From assembly GCF_000974685.2 (NCBI RefSeq), contig NZ_AP018738.1:1612001-1676000 (forward strand): a DNA stretch of 64,000 bases. The letters run 5' to 3'. Positions within the stretch are counted from its first letter, which is position 1. Each line of letters starts with the position of its first letter. The notes beneath the pieces are model-generated. The model was not told the DNA's origin. It saw only the letters and a list, made by a program, of their open reading frames with translations, and made no database searches. Shown here piece by piece: positions 44,135 through 53,884 of this stretch. The position numbers were made by a program, and so were the translations under genes. Origin of the DNA: Ferriphaselus amnicola (GTDB lineage: Bacteria; Pseudomonadota; Gammaproteobacteria; Burkholderiales; Gallionellaceae).

Positions 44135-44995
44135 CTAGCAGCACGCCCTTTCATGCGCCACTCCCTCGCTCCACGAGAGGAAATGCATTTGCTCTATATG
44201 ACCCATCCACCCATTGATCTCCCACAGATCGGCGACGGGTTGTCGCGTGAAAGGGAGCGTATGCAGATAACCATCGGGGCCGAATTCCGGCGTCATGGTG
44301 GTTATGGCATATCCTGCGGCGCGTTGTGCGCTCCAGATCGCTTCCCAATAGTGTTGATGTGAGGCAAGGGCTCCGGCATATTCCGGTGCGGCGGGGTGCG
44401 GCACTTGTGGCCCTTGGTCATAACCGACACGTGCATGGATGTGGTGCGCATGTTTTGCCACTTCGAGCACCGCATTCCAATCGTCATCCAGTTGCCGTTC
44501 CAGCACCACCACCCAATGACTCAAGTCACACGTGAGTCGCAGCTCGGGTAAGCGTTCGAGGATCGCGAGCGTGATCCACGGATTGAACAACGAGCGACTG
44601 CGGTGCGTCTCAAAACTGCAGGTGATATCCATGCGCGCGGCGATCTCTTGCGACTCGCCGAAGAAACGCACACTCTGTTCCAGTGACCATGCATCACAAC
44701 CGCCGATGATGGTCACCTGTTGCGGCTGCAACGACTGTCCCAGTTGCAACTGACGTTCCACATCGGCGATGTGTTGTTCCACCGTGTCGTGCCGACGCGG
44801 CACATAGTTGCCCGCCGTCACGATCTCTTGGATATAGCGCAAACCACGCGACTGCAAAGCCGAATGCAACTCCTCGTGCGGTAACCTATCGGCATTACCT
44901 TCCAACCCGATGAAGCCGGCTGCCACAGCCTGATCCGCCGCGTCTGCCAACGTGCTTGTATGCCCCCACAAGGTCTTGAACAGTTGCAGTTGCAT
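44135..44995 (-). CDS. Sugar-phosphate isomerase/epimerase-like TIM-barrel protein
   Basis: 286 aa from MQLQLFKTLWGHTST, two bases after the allophanate hydrolase stop. The xylose-isomerase/AP-endonuclease-2 fold is suggested by a set of metal-ligand candidates: Glu-Thr-His (about residue 130), DLSHW, HIHAR and PEFGP. Tight coupling to allophanate hydrolase ties it to this operon, but no such step is known in guanidine degradation. It may act on a side product or be a fortuitous passenger. Confidence 0.75.
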   Translation of the reverse strand: MQLQLFKTLWGHTSTLADAADQAVAAGFIGLEGNADRLPHEELHSALQSRGLRYIQEIVTAGNYVPRRHDTVEQHIADVERQLQLGQSLQPQQVTIIGGCDAWSLEQSVRFFGESQEIAARMDITCSFETHRSRSLFNPWITLAILERLPELRLTCDLSHWVVVLERQLDDDWNAVLEVAKHAHHIHARVGYDQGPQVPHPAAPEYAGALASHQHYWEAIWSAQRAAGYAITTMTPEFGPDGYLHTLPFTRQPVADLWEINGWMGHIEQMHFLSWSEGVAHERACC

Positions 44996-44997
44996 GC

Positions 44998-46761
44998 TCA
45001 GGCTCCGCGCTGTGCCAGATACGCGCGCCAGCCGCCGTAACGCGTGATGTCTTCGGCATCGATGGCCGCGCACTGCTCGCACACGAAGCCCTGCACTGTT
45101 TCGCCGTTAGCCAGCGTCAGCATGCCGATGCCCAGCGGCGCAGGGATGCCCGCAACGAAAGGACCGAACTCACGCGCTGCCATCTCCCACACTTCCACTT
45201 CGATGGCATCGCCGCCCTGTGCAACGCGCACCATGCCGGGCCGATAAGGCGGGTCGCCGGGCAGGGCGTACAGTTTGTAATCCGGGCTGCTGTGCGTACG
45301 CGCGACCAGATGCGCGCCGCGACTGGTGAGCTGATGGTTGAGTGGCAGACCTTCGAGGTGTGCACCGCAGACTGCGACACGCACGCGGCCTCCTTGCGCC
45401 TGTGGCATCGGCAGATCTGGATTTGCGTTGTGGTTCAGACGTTCCGCTAGATGCAGCAGCGGCACATCCTGATGCGCGGGCGCGACCAGCGTGATGCCGA
45501 ACGGCAGACCGTCCTGCTGGAAACCGGCCGGTATCGCGAGCGCCGCGCAGTCCAGCAGATTCATGAAATTGGTGTAGTAGCCCAGATTGGCATTCAGCTT
45601 GATCGGGTCGGCTTCCATCTCGGCGATGCGGTAGATGGTGCCGGCGGTCGGCGTCACCAGACAGTCGATCTTGCCCCATGTCAATGCGGCTTCTGCGCGC
45701 AAGGCTTCAAGCTTGTACATGCCGTCGAAGGCGTCGGCGGCGGAAAATTTCTTTGCGCCCGCGATGATCTCGCGCACCACGGGATTGATGACATCTTGCT
45801 TTGCCTCGAAGAACTCGCGGATGGCGGCGTAACGTTCCGCCACCCAGGGGCCTTCGTACAACAGCCGCGCCGATTTGAGGAAGGGCAGGAAGTCGATCTC
45901 GACCTTCTGCCCGCCGATGGCTTCCAGCTCCTCGCAGCTTTTCTGGAATAGCGCCGCCGCGTCCTGATTGCCAAAGAACTGCAACTGGTCCGCGCGTGGT
46001 ACGCCGAAGCGGAAACGCTCGGCACGACCGAAATCGAAACCATGCGCGAGCGCCTGCCGTGAATACGCTTCCTGCTCGTCCAGTGCGGTGGCGACCGACA
46101 ACACCGTGGCGGCATCCGCCGTGTTCAGCGCGAAGATGGACACGCAATCCAGCGAGCGGCAGGCCGGTACCACGCCGCGCGTGGAGAGCCAGCCGCGCGT
46201 GGGCTTCACGCCGACCAGATTGTTGAACGCTGCCGGCACGCGACCGGAGCCGGCGGTGTCGGTGCCCAGACTGAAGCTGGCCAACCCCAAAGCGACGGCC
46301 ACCGCCGAACCGGCGCTGGAGCCGCCCGAGATGTAATCGGAATCGTAGGCATTGCGGCATGCGCCATAGGGCGAACGCGTGCCATTCAGGCCGGTGGCGA
46401 ACTGGTCGAGGTTGGTCTTGCCGATTGGGATCGCGCCCGCGTCGATGAGCAGCCGCACCACCGTGGCATGCCGTTGCGGATGGTAGGCATACTCGGCGCA
46501 ACCGGCCGTGGTCGGCGCACCGGCCAGATCGATGTTGTCCTTGATCGCGAACGGGATGCCGTACAGCGGCAGTGCTGCGGGGTCCTTATCCGCCAGTGCG
46601 GACACATACTTTTCTATCTCTTCCAGCGGCAAGCGATGTATCCACACATGGTGCTGATCGTCGCCGATGCGTGCGACGATGTCCTGCATCACCTGACGCG
46701 GATGGATCTCGCCCGCCAGATATCGGCGGCGCAGGCCCTCAATATTCAGATCGAGTTTCAT
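44998..46761 (-). CDS. atzF: Allophanate hydrolase
   Basis: 587 aa, hydrolyses allophanate to ammonia and CO2. The amidase-signature N-domain has the catalytic Lys in IPFAIKDNIDLAG (about residue 73), the cis-Ser in GGSSAGSAVA (about 145) and the nucleophile Ser in GTDTAGSGRVPAA (about 168). A C-terminal allophanate-hydrolase domain follows (from about 465: RVAVCGAHLEGLPLNHQL). It starts four bases after the carboxylase stop. This is the last catabolic step of the operon. Confidence 0.95.
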   Translation of the reverse strand: MKLDLNIEGLRRRYLAGEIHPRQVMQDIVARIGDDQHHVWIHRLPLEEIEKYVSALADKDPAALPLYGIPFAIKDNIDLAGAPTTAGCAEYAYHPQRHATVVRLLIDAGAIPIGKTNLDQFATGLNGTRSPYGACRNAYDSDYISGGSSAGSAVAVALGLASFSLGTDTAGSGRVPAAFNNLVGVKPTRGWLSTRGVVPACRSLDCVSIFALNTADAATVLSVATALDEQEAYSRQALAHGFDFGRAERFRFGVPRADQLQFFGNQDAAALFQKSCEELEAIGGQKVEIDFLPFLKSARLLYEGPWVAERYAAIREFFEAKQDVINPVVREIIAGAKKFSAADAFDGMYKLEALRAEAALTWGKIDCLVTPTAGTIYRIAEMEADPIKLNANLGYYTNFMNLLDCAALAIPAGFQQDGLPFGITLVAPAHQDVPLLHLAERLNHNANPDLPMPQAQGGRVRVAVCGAHLEGLPLNHQLTSRGAHLVARTHSSPDYKLYALPGDPPYRPGMVRVAQGGDAIEVEVWEMAAREFGPFVAGIPAPLGIGMLTLANGETVQGFVCEQCAAIDAEDITRYGGWRAYLAQRGA

Positions 46762-46765
46762 ATCG

Positions 46766-49700
46766 TCACACCTCGCCCTGGATGACCAGCAAGTCCTGCC
46801 CCGACGCGACCTGACCGCCGGTGCGGCAGCTCATCTGGATCACTTCACCGTCACACGGCGCAACCACGGCGATCTCCATCTTCATCGACTCGATCACCAC
46901 CAGCGTGTCGCCCGCCTTCACCTTGCTGCCCACTCCGGCCGGGATCGCCCACACGTTGCCGGCCACATGCGCGGCGACGGCACGGCTGCCCGGCGGCAGG
47001 TCGAGTTCACTGTCTGTGCCCGCTTCCGCCACGCTGCTGTCGCTGGCGTATTCGGCCTGACCGTTGGCTTTCCACATCTCGCGCTCGGCCGCGAACGCGG
47101 CGCGTTGCGTGTCGCGGAACGCGCTGATCTCGCGGTCGTTGTCTTGCAGATACTGGTTGTAGTCCTTCAGGCTGAAGGTGCTCTCTTCGACCTTGAGCTG
47201 GAAGCGGCCGGCCACGAAGTCTTCGCGCATCTTCAGAAGTTCCTGTTCCGACACCGGATAGAAGCGGATCTGGTCGAAGAAGCGCAGCAGCCAGGGCTTG
47301 CCTTCCTTGAAGTCGGCCGTCTGCTTGTAACGGTTCCACATCTGCACGGTGCGGCCGACGAACTGATAACCGCCGGGGCCTTCCATGCCGTACACGCACA
47401 TGTAAGCACCGCCGATGCCGACCGCGTTCTCCGGCGTCCAGGTGCGTGCCGGGTTGTATTTGGTGGTGACCAGACGATGGCGCGGATCGAGCGGCGTAGC
47501 GACCGGCGCACCGAGGTACACGTCGCCCAGCCCCATCACCAGATAGCTCGCCTCGAACACGATGCGCTTCACCTGCTCGATGTCGGCGATGCCGTTGATG
47601 CGGCGGATGAACTCGATGTTGCTCGGGCACCAGGGCGCATCCTTGCGCACCGACTGCATGTATTTCTCGATGGCCAGCTTGGTGGAAGGATCGTCCCACG
47701 ACAGCGGCAGATGCACGATGCGCGTCGGCACGCGCATGTCGTCTATCGGCGGCAACTTCTTCTCCGCCTTGACCAGCATTTTCACCAGTGCCTCGCGCGC
47801 CAGCACACGGCTGTCGAAATGGATCTGCAGCGAGCGGATGCCCGGTGTCAGGTCGAGGATGCCGGGCAAGCTGCCGTCGGCCACTGCACCCTGCACCCAT
47901 TCCATCAGCGCATGCACACGGAAGCGCAGGTTGAGGTCGAGCACCAGCGGGCCGTATTCGATCAGCAGATTGCGGTCGCCGGATTGGCGATACACCACCT
48001 GCACCTGTTCGCCCTTGGCCGGGATGGTATGCACGATGGGGCTGCCCATCTTTTGTGCAGCCGGGTAAGCGTCCTGCTTCTGCGGTAATTTCAGTTGAGC
48101 GATGGTCGCGTCCTGCAATTGCTCCAGATGGTTGGCCTGCTCCAGCGACATGAAACGGAAGCGCACCGTATCGCCCGGACGCAACTGGCCCATCTTCCAC
48201 AGCTCGGCGTGAACGATGGTGACCGGGCACACAAAGCCGCCGAGGCTAGGGCCGTCCGGGCCGAGGATCACCGGCATGTCGCCGGTGAAATCCACCGCAC
48301 CGATGGCATAGGCGTTGTCGTGGATGTTGGATGGGTGCAGCCCGGCCTCGCCGCCGTCCTGCCGCGCCCACTCCGGCTTGGGACCGATCAGACGCACGCC
48401 GGTGCGGCTGGAGTTGTAGTGCACTTCCCAGTCGGTGGCGAAGAAGGTCTCTATATCGGCCGGGGTGAAGAAATCCGGCGCGCCGTGCGGGCCGTACAAC
48501 ACACCGATCTCCCATTGCTTGCTGTAGCTCGGCAGCAGGTCGGACGGCAGCGCACGCGCGACATACGATTCAGACAGGGCGCCCAGATGCAGCACGTCGC
48601 CGACACGCAAGGTGCGCCCGCCGTGGCCGCCGAACTGACCCAGTGTGAAGGTGGACCTGCTGCCCAGATAGTCGGGCACATCGAATCCGCCCGCCACCGC
48701 GAGATAGCTGCGGCAACCGCCGCCCTGCACCGCGCCGAGGCCCAGCACGCTGCCTGCCTTCACCGCATGGCTGCACCAGAACGCCAGCGGCTCGCCATCC
48801 AGTTCGGCTTTCATCGCCGCGCCGGTCAGCGCGATGACCGTGTCGCTGTTGAACTTCAGCGTTGGGCCGGACACGGTCAGTTCCAGTCCGGCAGCCTCGG
48901 CGGCGTTGCCCACCAACTGGTTGCCCAGACGGAACGCCAGCGCATCCATCGGGCCGGAAGGCGGCACGCCGATGTTCCAGTAACCGAGTCGGCCGGGATA
49001 GTCCTGGATGCTGCTCTGCACGCCGGGTTCCAGCACGTCGAGGGTGTGCGGCTGATAGTGGAAACCGTTCAGGTAGCGCGTGGTTTGCCGACCTTCCGCG
49101 AACACATGGTCGGCCACGATCTGGCGCAGGTAATCGAGGTTGGTCTCGATGCCGTCCACCCGCGTCTCGGCCAGCGCCGCGCTCATCTTCTCCAGCGCGG
49201 ACTCGCGGTTCATCGCCTTGACGATGATCTTGGCGATCATCGGGTCGTAGTAGGGCGGCACTTCGCTGCCGCGCTCCACCCAGGTCTCGTTGCGCGCCTG
49301 CACAGAGAATTCGACGCCGCTCAGCACACCGCTGGATGGTTGGAAATTCTTGTTGGGGTCTTCCGCATACAGGCGCACCTGGATGGAGGCACCCTTTGGC
49401 TTGATATCGATGCTCTCCAGCGCGGGCAATTCACCGGCGGCCTGCAACACCATCCACTCGACCAGATCGACGCCGGTCACTTCTTCGGTGACGCCGTGTT
49501 CGACCTGCAATCGCGTGTTCACTTCGAGGAAGTAGAACTCGCCGCTGAGTGCATCGAACACGAACTCCACCGTACCTGCCGACTGGTAGCCGACGGCTTT
49601 CCCCAAACGCACGGCAGTATCCAGCAGATGCTGTCTGACTTCCGGAGTGATGTTGGGCGCGGGGGTCTCTTCGATCACTTTCTGGTTGCGGCGCTGCACC

Positions 49701-50386
49701 GAGCAGTCGCGCTCGCCCAGTGCGATCACGTTGCCCTTACCGTCACCGAACAACTGCACCTCGATGTGGCGCGCATGCTCGACGTACTTCTCCAGATAGA
49801 TGCCCGCGTCCTTGAAGTTGGCGCGCGCCAGATGTTCCACCGACAGGAACGCCTCGTTCAGTTCGTCCGCGCTCCAGCACAAGCGCATGCCGATGCCGCC
49901 GCCGCCGGCCGTGCTCTTGATCATCACCGGATAACCGATGCGTGATGCTTCGGCATGTGCATGGCCGACATCGCCCAGCAGCCCACTGCCGGGCAGCAGC
50001 GGCACGCCGTTCTGCTCGGCCAGTTCGCGCGCGGTGTGCTTGAGTCCAAAGCGACGCATCTGATCCGGTGTGGGGCCGATGAATACCACGCCCGCTTCCG
50101 CGCATTGCTCGGCGAAAGCCGCGTTCTCAGAAAGGAACCCGTATCCAGGATGGATAGCCTGCACACCCAACTTACGTGCGACTTCTAGGATGTGGTCGCC
50201 GCGCAGATAACTCTCGGCCGCAGCGGCGGCACCGATGCATACGGCTTCGTCCGCCATCTGCACATGCAGCGAACGGGTGTCGGCTTCCGAGTACACCGCC
50301 ACGGAACGGACACCCATCTTCTTCAGGGTGCGGATGATGCGGCAGGCAATCGCGCCGCGGTTGGCTATCAATACTTTATCGAACAT
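46766..50386 (-). CDS. Biotin-dependent urea/guanidine carboxylase
   Basis: 1,206 aa in one chain. The biotin carboxylase domain comes first ([31 protein letters not shown]; about residues 1-450). Then two KipI/KipA-like (AHS2/AHS1) carboxyltransferase domains, [14 protein letters not shown] and [20 protein letters not shown], run to about 1050. The biotinyl domain has the biotin Lys in IESMKMEI (about residue 1167). Enzymes of this family under guanidine-I riboswitch control with UAAP genes are guanidine carboxylases (published work on guanidine use); those without are urea carboxylases. The context here favours guanidine. Confidence 0.93.
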   Translation of the reverse strand: MFDKVLIANRGAIACRIIRTLKKMGVRSVAVYSEADTRSLHVQMADEAVCIGAAAAAESYLRGDHILEVARKLGVQAIHPGYGFLSENAAFAEQCAEAGVVFIGPTPDQMRRFGLKHTARELAEQNGVPLLPGSGLLGDVGHAHAEASRIGYPVMIKSTAGGGGIGMRLCWSADELNEAFLSVEHLARANFKDAGIYLEKYVEHARHIEVQLFGDGKGNVIALGERDCSVQRRNQKVIEETPAPNITPEVRQHLLDTAVRLGKAVGYQSAGTVEFVFDALSGEFYFLEVNTRLQVEHGVTEEVTGVDLVEWMVLQAAGELPALESIDIKPKGASIQVRLYAEDPNKNFQPSSGVLSGVEFSVQARNETWVERGSEVPPYYDPMIAKIIVKAMNRESALEKMSAALAETRVDGIETNLDYLRQIVADHVFAEGRQTTRYLNGFHYQPHTLDVLEPGVQSSIQDYPGRLGYWNIGVPPSGPMDALAFRLGNQLVGNAAEAAGLELTVSGPTLKFNSDTVIALTGAAMKAELDGEPLAFWCSHAVKAGSVLGLGAVQGGGCRSYLAVAGGFDVPDYLGSRSTFTLGQFGGHGGRTLRVGDVLHLGALSESYVARALPSDLLPSYSKQWEIGVLYGPHGAPDFFTPADIETFFATDWEVHYNSSRTGVRLIGPKPEWARQDGGEAGLHPSNIHDNAYAIGAVDFTGDMPVILGPDGPSLGGFVCPVTIVHAELWKMGQLRPGDTVRFRFMSLEQANHLEQLQDATIAQLKLPQKQDAYPAAQKMGSPIVHTIPAKGEQVQVVYRQSGDRNLLIEYGPLVLDLNLRFRVHALMEWVQGAVADGSLPGILDLTPGIRSLQIHFDSRVLAREALVKMLVKAEKKLPPIDDMRVPTRIVHLPLSWDDPSTKLAIEKYMQSVRKDAPWCPSNIEFIRRINGIADIEQVKRIVFEASYLVMGLGDVYLGAPVATPLDPRHRLVTTKYNPARTWTPENAVGIGGAYMCVYGMEGPGGYQFVGRTVQMWNRYKQTADFKEGKPWLLRFFDQIRFYPVSEQELLKMREDFVAGRFQLKVEESTFSLKDYNQYLQDNDREISAFRDTQRAAFAAEREMWKANGQAEYASDSSVAEAGTDSELDLPPGSRAVAAHVAGNVWAIPAGVGSKVKAGDTLVVIESMKMEIAVVAPCDGEVIQMSCRTGGQVASGQDLLVIQGEV

Positions 50387-50454
50387 GGCTCTTCTTCCGA
50401 GTCGCAGGTCGTCCTGCGTGTTGGTCAGTCATCCGGTCGTCCGGATGCGTGGTG

Positions 50455-51105
50455 TCATTGCGCGACGGCATCCCAAATGAGCAACTGCACCGGCGTCGGG
50501 TTGTAGGCGTTGCAGGGGTTGTTCAGTTGCGGGCAGTTGGAGATCAGCACGAACACATCCATCTCGGCACGCATCTCCACGTATTTGCCGGGGGCGGAGA
50601 TGCCGTCGGCGAAGGTCAGCTCGCCTTGCGGGGTCACCGGTACGTTCATGAAGAAGTTCACATTGGCGGTGAGGTCGCGCTTGTCCATACCGCAGTCGCA
50701 ATGCCCCAGCGCGTGCAAAAAACTGTCGCGGCAACTGTGCATGTATTTCTTGTCGATGGCATAACGCACGGAATTGCTCTCGGCAGCACAGGCCCCCCCC
50801 AGCGTGTCGTGACGCCCGCAGGTGTCGGCGACGATGGTCATCAGCACATTGCCCTCGCTGGACAACAACTTCGTGCCGGCGGTCAGATAGAGGTTGCCCT
50901 GTTCGCGGATGGTATCCACCGCGCTGTAACGTTCTTCCGGATCACGTGCGTTGTAGAACAAGGTATCCACGGCCTGGTTTCCTTCCAGATCGAGGATGCG
51001 GAACACTTGTCCACACTTCACTTCATGCAGCCAAGATTCACCAGCGGGCAACACGCAGTCGTAGCTGGCGTGTTGCGGATTCAGATTGCTTTCAACGATA
51101 GTCAT
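50455..51105 (-). CDS. UAAP-family protein, probable carboxyguanidine deiminase subunit
   Basis: 216 aa. DUF1989-type urea-amidolyase-associated protein: [39 protein letters not shown] and [13 protein letters not shown]. The Cys and His residues in these motifs could bind a metal. Together with its neighbour it corresponds to the CgdA/CgdB pair reported to turn carboxyguanidine into allophanate; I cannot tell which letter applies. It lies 14 bases after the paralogue. Confidence 0.88.
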   Translation of the reverse strand: MTIVESNLNPQHASYDCVLPAGESWLHEVKCGQVFRILDLEGNQAVDTLFYNARDPEERYSAVDTIREQGNLYLTAGTKLLSSEGNVLMTIVADTCGRHDTLGGACAAESNSVRYAIDKKYMHSCRDSFLHALGHCDCGMDKRDLTANVNFFMNVPVTPQGELTFADGISAPGKYVEMRAEMDVFVLISNCPQLNNPCNAYNPTPVQLLIWDAVAQ

Positions 51106-51119
51106 GTTCTCTCCTGCGC

Positions 51120-51848
51120 TCAGCGGAATAGCAGCTCAGTGTTGTAGAAGCCGCGCACGTTCTCGGGTCGGAAGTTGCGGCAAAGGTCTTGTTCGTCCGG
51201 TGTGCCGCAGCGCCATGCCTGCAGCAGTAGCGGCTTGGGGACGTACTCGAGATTCGGGTCCAGCGGATGCTGGGTGGCCGACAGCACCACCAGCACATTC
51301 ATCTCGAAACGCAATTCGACGTAGTCACCCGCCTTGGAATGCTGGGCCGCGTAGTGCAGGGCACCGGTTTCATCGGCGCTGACTTTGCTGAACAGATTCA
51401 CGTTGGGCACGATGTCGCGCTTGCCCAGTCCCCACTTACCCAGTTCGATCAGCATGCTGTCGCGCGCGTTGCGGTGCATGGCGTTGCGCGCCTGCTGATA
51501 GTCTGCCTTGCCGTATTTCTTCTCGACCAGCGCCGCGTTGCTCATACCGCTGATGGTGTCGTGCCAGCCCACGCTGTCGCCGATGACCGAGGCCAGCACG
51601 CGCCCCATGTCGGAATACAGCACGAAGCCGGTGGTGAGATGCGCGGTGTGCTGAGCCTTCAGCGTGTCCGGCATGTTGTAGCGTTCCAGCTTTTCTTCCT
51701 GGTAGTAGAACAGTGAGCTCAGGTTGGCGCCGCCTTCCACATCGGTGAGGCGCAGGGCAGTGCCGCGCTTCATCACGAAGGACCAGTGCGCACCGCCGGG
51801 GAGGGTCTCTTCCCACAGCAGGTTGGTTGGGGATAACGGTTCGGTCAT
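51120..51848 (-). CDS. UAAP-family protein, probable carboxyguanidine deiminase subunit (paralogue)
   Basis: 242 aa, homologous in plan to the downstream gene: [41 protein letters not shown] and [19 protein letters not shown]. It keeps some but not all of the Cys seen in the partner, consistent with a heteromeric enzyme where one subunit is catalytic. It starts 11 bases after the ATPase stop. Role by context: deimination of carboxyguanidine. Confidence 0.88.
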   Translation of the reverse strand: MTEPLSPTNLLWEETLPGGAHWSFVMKRGTALRLTDVEGGANLSSLFYYQEEKLERYNMPDTLKAQHTAHLTTGFVLYSDMGRVLASVIGDSVGWHDTISGMSNAALVEKKYGKADYQQARNAMHRNARDSMLIELGKWGLGKRDIVPNVNLFSKVSADETGALHYAAQHSKAGDYVELRFEMNVLVVLSATQHPLDPNLEYVPKPLLLQAWRCGTPDEQDLCRNFRPENVRGFYNTELLFR

Positions 51849-51859
51849 GTAGCTGCTCC

Positions 51860-52714
51860 TTATTGCTGTTGTTCGGCTTGCCGGGTCATGCGCTCCAGCA
51901 GCTCGTAATCGGTGCGCATGCCGGCGGTCTCGCGGATACGATGCAGAATCGCCTTCTTCTGCTGCATGAACTCGGTCGATAGCTTCATGTCCTGATCGCG
52001 CTTAGCAGGCAATTCCACTGGGTAGATGCTGTCGATACGACCAGGACGCGGCGCCATCACCACCACACGCTGTCCTAGGTAGATGGCTTCTTCCACATCG
52101 TGTGTCACAAATACGATGGTGGTCTTTTCGAGTTTCGAGACATGCAGGATGAGGTCGTGCATCACTTCGCGCGTCTGCGCATCCAGCGCACCGAACGGTT
52201 CATCCATCAGCAATATCTGCGGACGTGGCAACAATGCGCGCGCGATGGCGACGCGCTGTTGCATGCCACCGGAGAGTTGATTGGGGTAGGCATCGCGCAC
52301 ATGGGTCAGCCCCATCAGATCGAGCAAGGCATCCGCCCGCCCTGATGCAACTTCGACATCAGCCGACGTGATGTCCGTGCGATGCACTTGCAATAAGCGA
52401 CTGAATTTAATGTTCTCCATCACCGTAAGCCACGGGTAGAGGCTGTAATGTTGGAACACCATGGCACGATCGACACTCGGGCCGCTGATGGCTGAACCAT
52501 CGACCGTGATACTGCCGGACGTGAGCGTCTCTAACCCACCGATGCAGCGCAATAGCGTTGACTTACCACAGCCCGAAGCACCGACGAACGTGACAAACTC
52601 ATTACTGCCAATATCCAAGTCCACACCTTGCAATGCAACGATCTGGCGCTCACCGTCGCCAAAAGTCTTATTGGCCGCGTCTATACTGATTTTGGTATCC
52701 ATGGTCGGCTCCAT
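51860..52714 (-). CDS. ABC transporter ATPase (TauB/SsuB-like)
   Basis: 284 aa. Walker A GASGCGKST (about residue 46), Q-loop MVFQHYSLYPWL, signature LSGGMQQRVAIARAL and Walker B ILLMDEPFGALD, with switch His in VTHDVEEA. The start overlaps the permease stop (TAATG). It energises import of the operon substrate, probably guanidine. Confidence 0.93.
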   Translation of the reverse strand: MEPTMDTKISIDAANKTFGDGERQIVALQGVDLDIGSNEFVTFVGASGCGKSTLLRCIGGLETLTSGSITVDGSAISGPSVDRAMVFQHYSLYPWLTVMENIKFSRLLQVHRTDITSADVEVASGRADALLDLMGLTHVRDAYPNQLSGGMQQRVAIARALLPRPQILLMDEPFGALDAQTREVMHDLILHVSKLEKTTIVFVTHDVEEAIYLGQRVVVMAPRPGRIDSIYPVELPAKRDQDMKLSTEFMQQKKAILHRIRETAGMRTDYELLERMTRQAEQQQ

Positions 52715-53528
52715 TATTTATACATCCAAGGAAAGCTCTTACGATGTAGCCAGCGGAACAACTGATCGATCGCTAAGCCTATCAATCCGATCAAAATGAT
52801 CCCGGCAAAGATCTTGTCGGTTTGCATAAAGCGCTGCGCACGCAGGATGGAGTAGCCGAGGCCGGAATTGGCAGCGACTAGTTCGGCCACCACGAGATAA
52901 GTCCATGCCCAACCCATCGTCACCCGTAAGGTATCAAGCAAGGCAGGTTTGGCCGATTGCACGATCACCAGAGATACGATCTCGCTGCGGTTCGCCCCCA
53001 TGGTCTGCGCGGCTTCGATCTGGGTGATGGGCACTCGGCGCACGTCTTCCGCCACCATCAACACCATCTGGAAGAAGGTGCCGATGAAGATGATGGCAAT
53101 CTTGGAGCTCTCGTCGATGCCCACCCATAACATGACCAAGGGGATGAACGCGACGGCAGGCATATAGCGAATGAAATCCGTTAACGGCTCCAGCATGGCT
53201 TGCACGGGGCGGTAGGTACCTATCATCAGTCCCAGCGGGAGAGCGAACACAGCGGATAGCGCAAAGCCAGTAATGACTCGATAAGTACTGATCCAAATGT
53301 CGCGCATCAGATCGTCATCTTTGAACCAAGTATAGGCCGAGACAGGACCTCAGCCGGCCCCGGCATGAACACCTTGTCCATCCAACCACTGGCGGACACC
53401 CACCACCACGCAGCCAGCGGCAACAACATTCCAAGTAGAGCAAACAACAAATACGCACGACGACTCAACTGGCCGCGTATCACCCAGAGACCGCACCACC
53501 CAGCAATGATTCTGTGACATGACGACAT
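52714..53528 (-). pseudogene. ABC transporter permease (TauC/SsuC-like), frameshifted
   Basis: Two frames make one permease of about 270 aa. The first starts at the ATG at 53528 (CAGGAG upstream) and gives MSSCHRII..., a membrane helix, then WVSASGWMDKVFMPGPAEVLSR. The second continues YTWFKDDDLMRDIWISTYRV and the remaining helices, including the EAA-loop GANRSEIVSLVIVQSAKPAL. The break lies near 53333-53338, where one base appears missing. Either the transporter is dead, the start at 53307 makes a truncated protein, or the base call is wrong. It is the first gene after the riboswitch. Confidence 0.8.
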
Positions 53529-53550
53529 GACAAACTCCTGAAAATAACAA

Positions 53551-53692
53551 AGCCCGAGAGGGTGCCAACAAACGTGGTCACATCCTCCCGGGCTTTTATC
53601 CCTCCGTGGAGCCTTGTCTCCGACAAGACCGAGAACTCTCGGACCAGACACCATTGGAGCGCATCCAATGATCGGAACCCTAGTTCTTCTGC
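53551..53692 (-). promoter_or_regulatory. Guanidine-I (ykkC) riboswitch with overlapping terminator
   Basis: On the minus strand the conserved words appear in order: CTAGGGTTCCG (53671-53681), CTGGTCCGAGAG (53634-53645) and ACGGAGGGATAAAAGCCCGG (53588-53607). The final GCCCGGGAGG of the aptamer can instead pair with CCCTCTCGGGC (53551-53561), followed by a T-rich run, forming a terminator. Guanidine binding would hold the aptamer and allow read-through, an ON switch. It controls the transporter, deiminase, carboxylase and hydrolase genes downstream. Confidence 0.93.
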
Positions 53693-53735
53693 AAGTAGCC
53701 AACCTTCACGATTGAGCTCCCTCGCTACAATTCAA

Positions 53736-53752
53736 AGCATCAAGTGTGCCAA
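53736..53752 (-). promoter_or_regulatory. Candidate sigma-54 promoter of the guanidine operon
   Basis: TTGGCACACTTGATGCTT on the minus strand. The -24 GG and -12 GC are ten bases apart as required, and TTGGCAC matches fully; only ATGC replaces TTGC. The start would fall near 53725, about 33 bases before the aptamer. This would add nitrogen-starvation control (NtrC-type) to guanidine sensing. Confidence 0.65.
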
Positions 53753-53804
53753 GCCCTAAAAGCTTGCCAACTTATAGAAATCTACATCAATGAAGCCCAT
53801 TGAT

Positions 53805-53847
53805 CGCCCTCAACTAGTGCATCAAAACACTTGGATGCACTAGGGCG
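53805..53847. repeat. Inverted repeat upstream of the guanidine operon
   Basis: Arms CTAGTGCATC (53814-53823) and GATGCACTAG (53834-53843) with a ten-base spacer, extended by CGCCCT/AGGGCG. It is 38 bases after the rluC stop, so it may be that gene's terminator, although it has no T run. It also sits about 60-110 bases upstream of the sigma-54 site, where an enhancer would be. Confidence 0.6.
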
Positions 53848-53884
53848 AAGCGCTCGCATCAAATCTACGGCTGAACCCACCCAC

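Noticed and set aside
43966-44154. 62-codon frame between the binding-protein and TIM-barrel genes
   Set aside because: No family, no clear ribosome site and it overlaps the TIM-barrel end; too weak to call a gene.
48095-49945. 616-codon open frame antisense to the carboxylase gene
   Set aside because: It is a shadow of the GC-rich carboxylase reading frame; no start signal and low-complexity His/Arg-rich translation.
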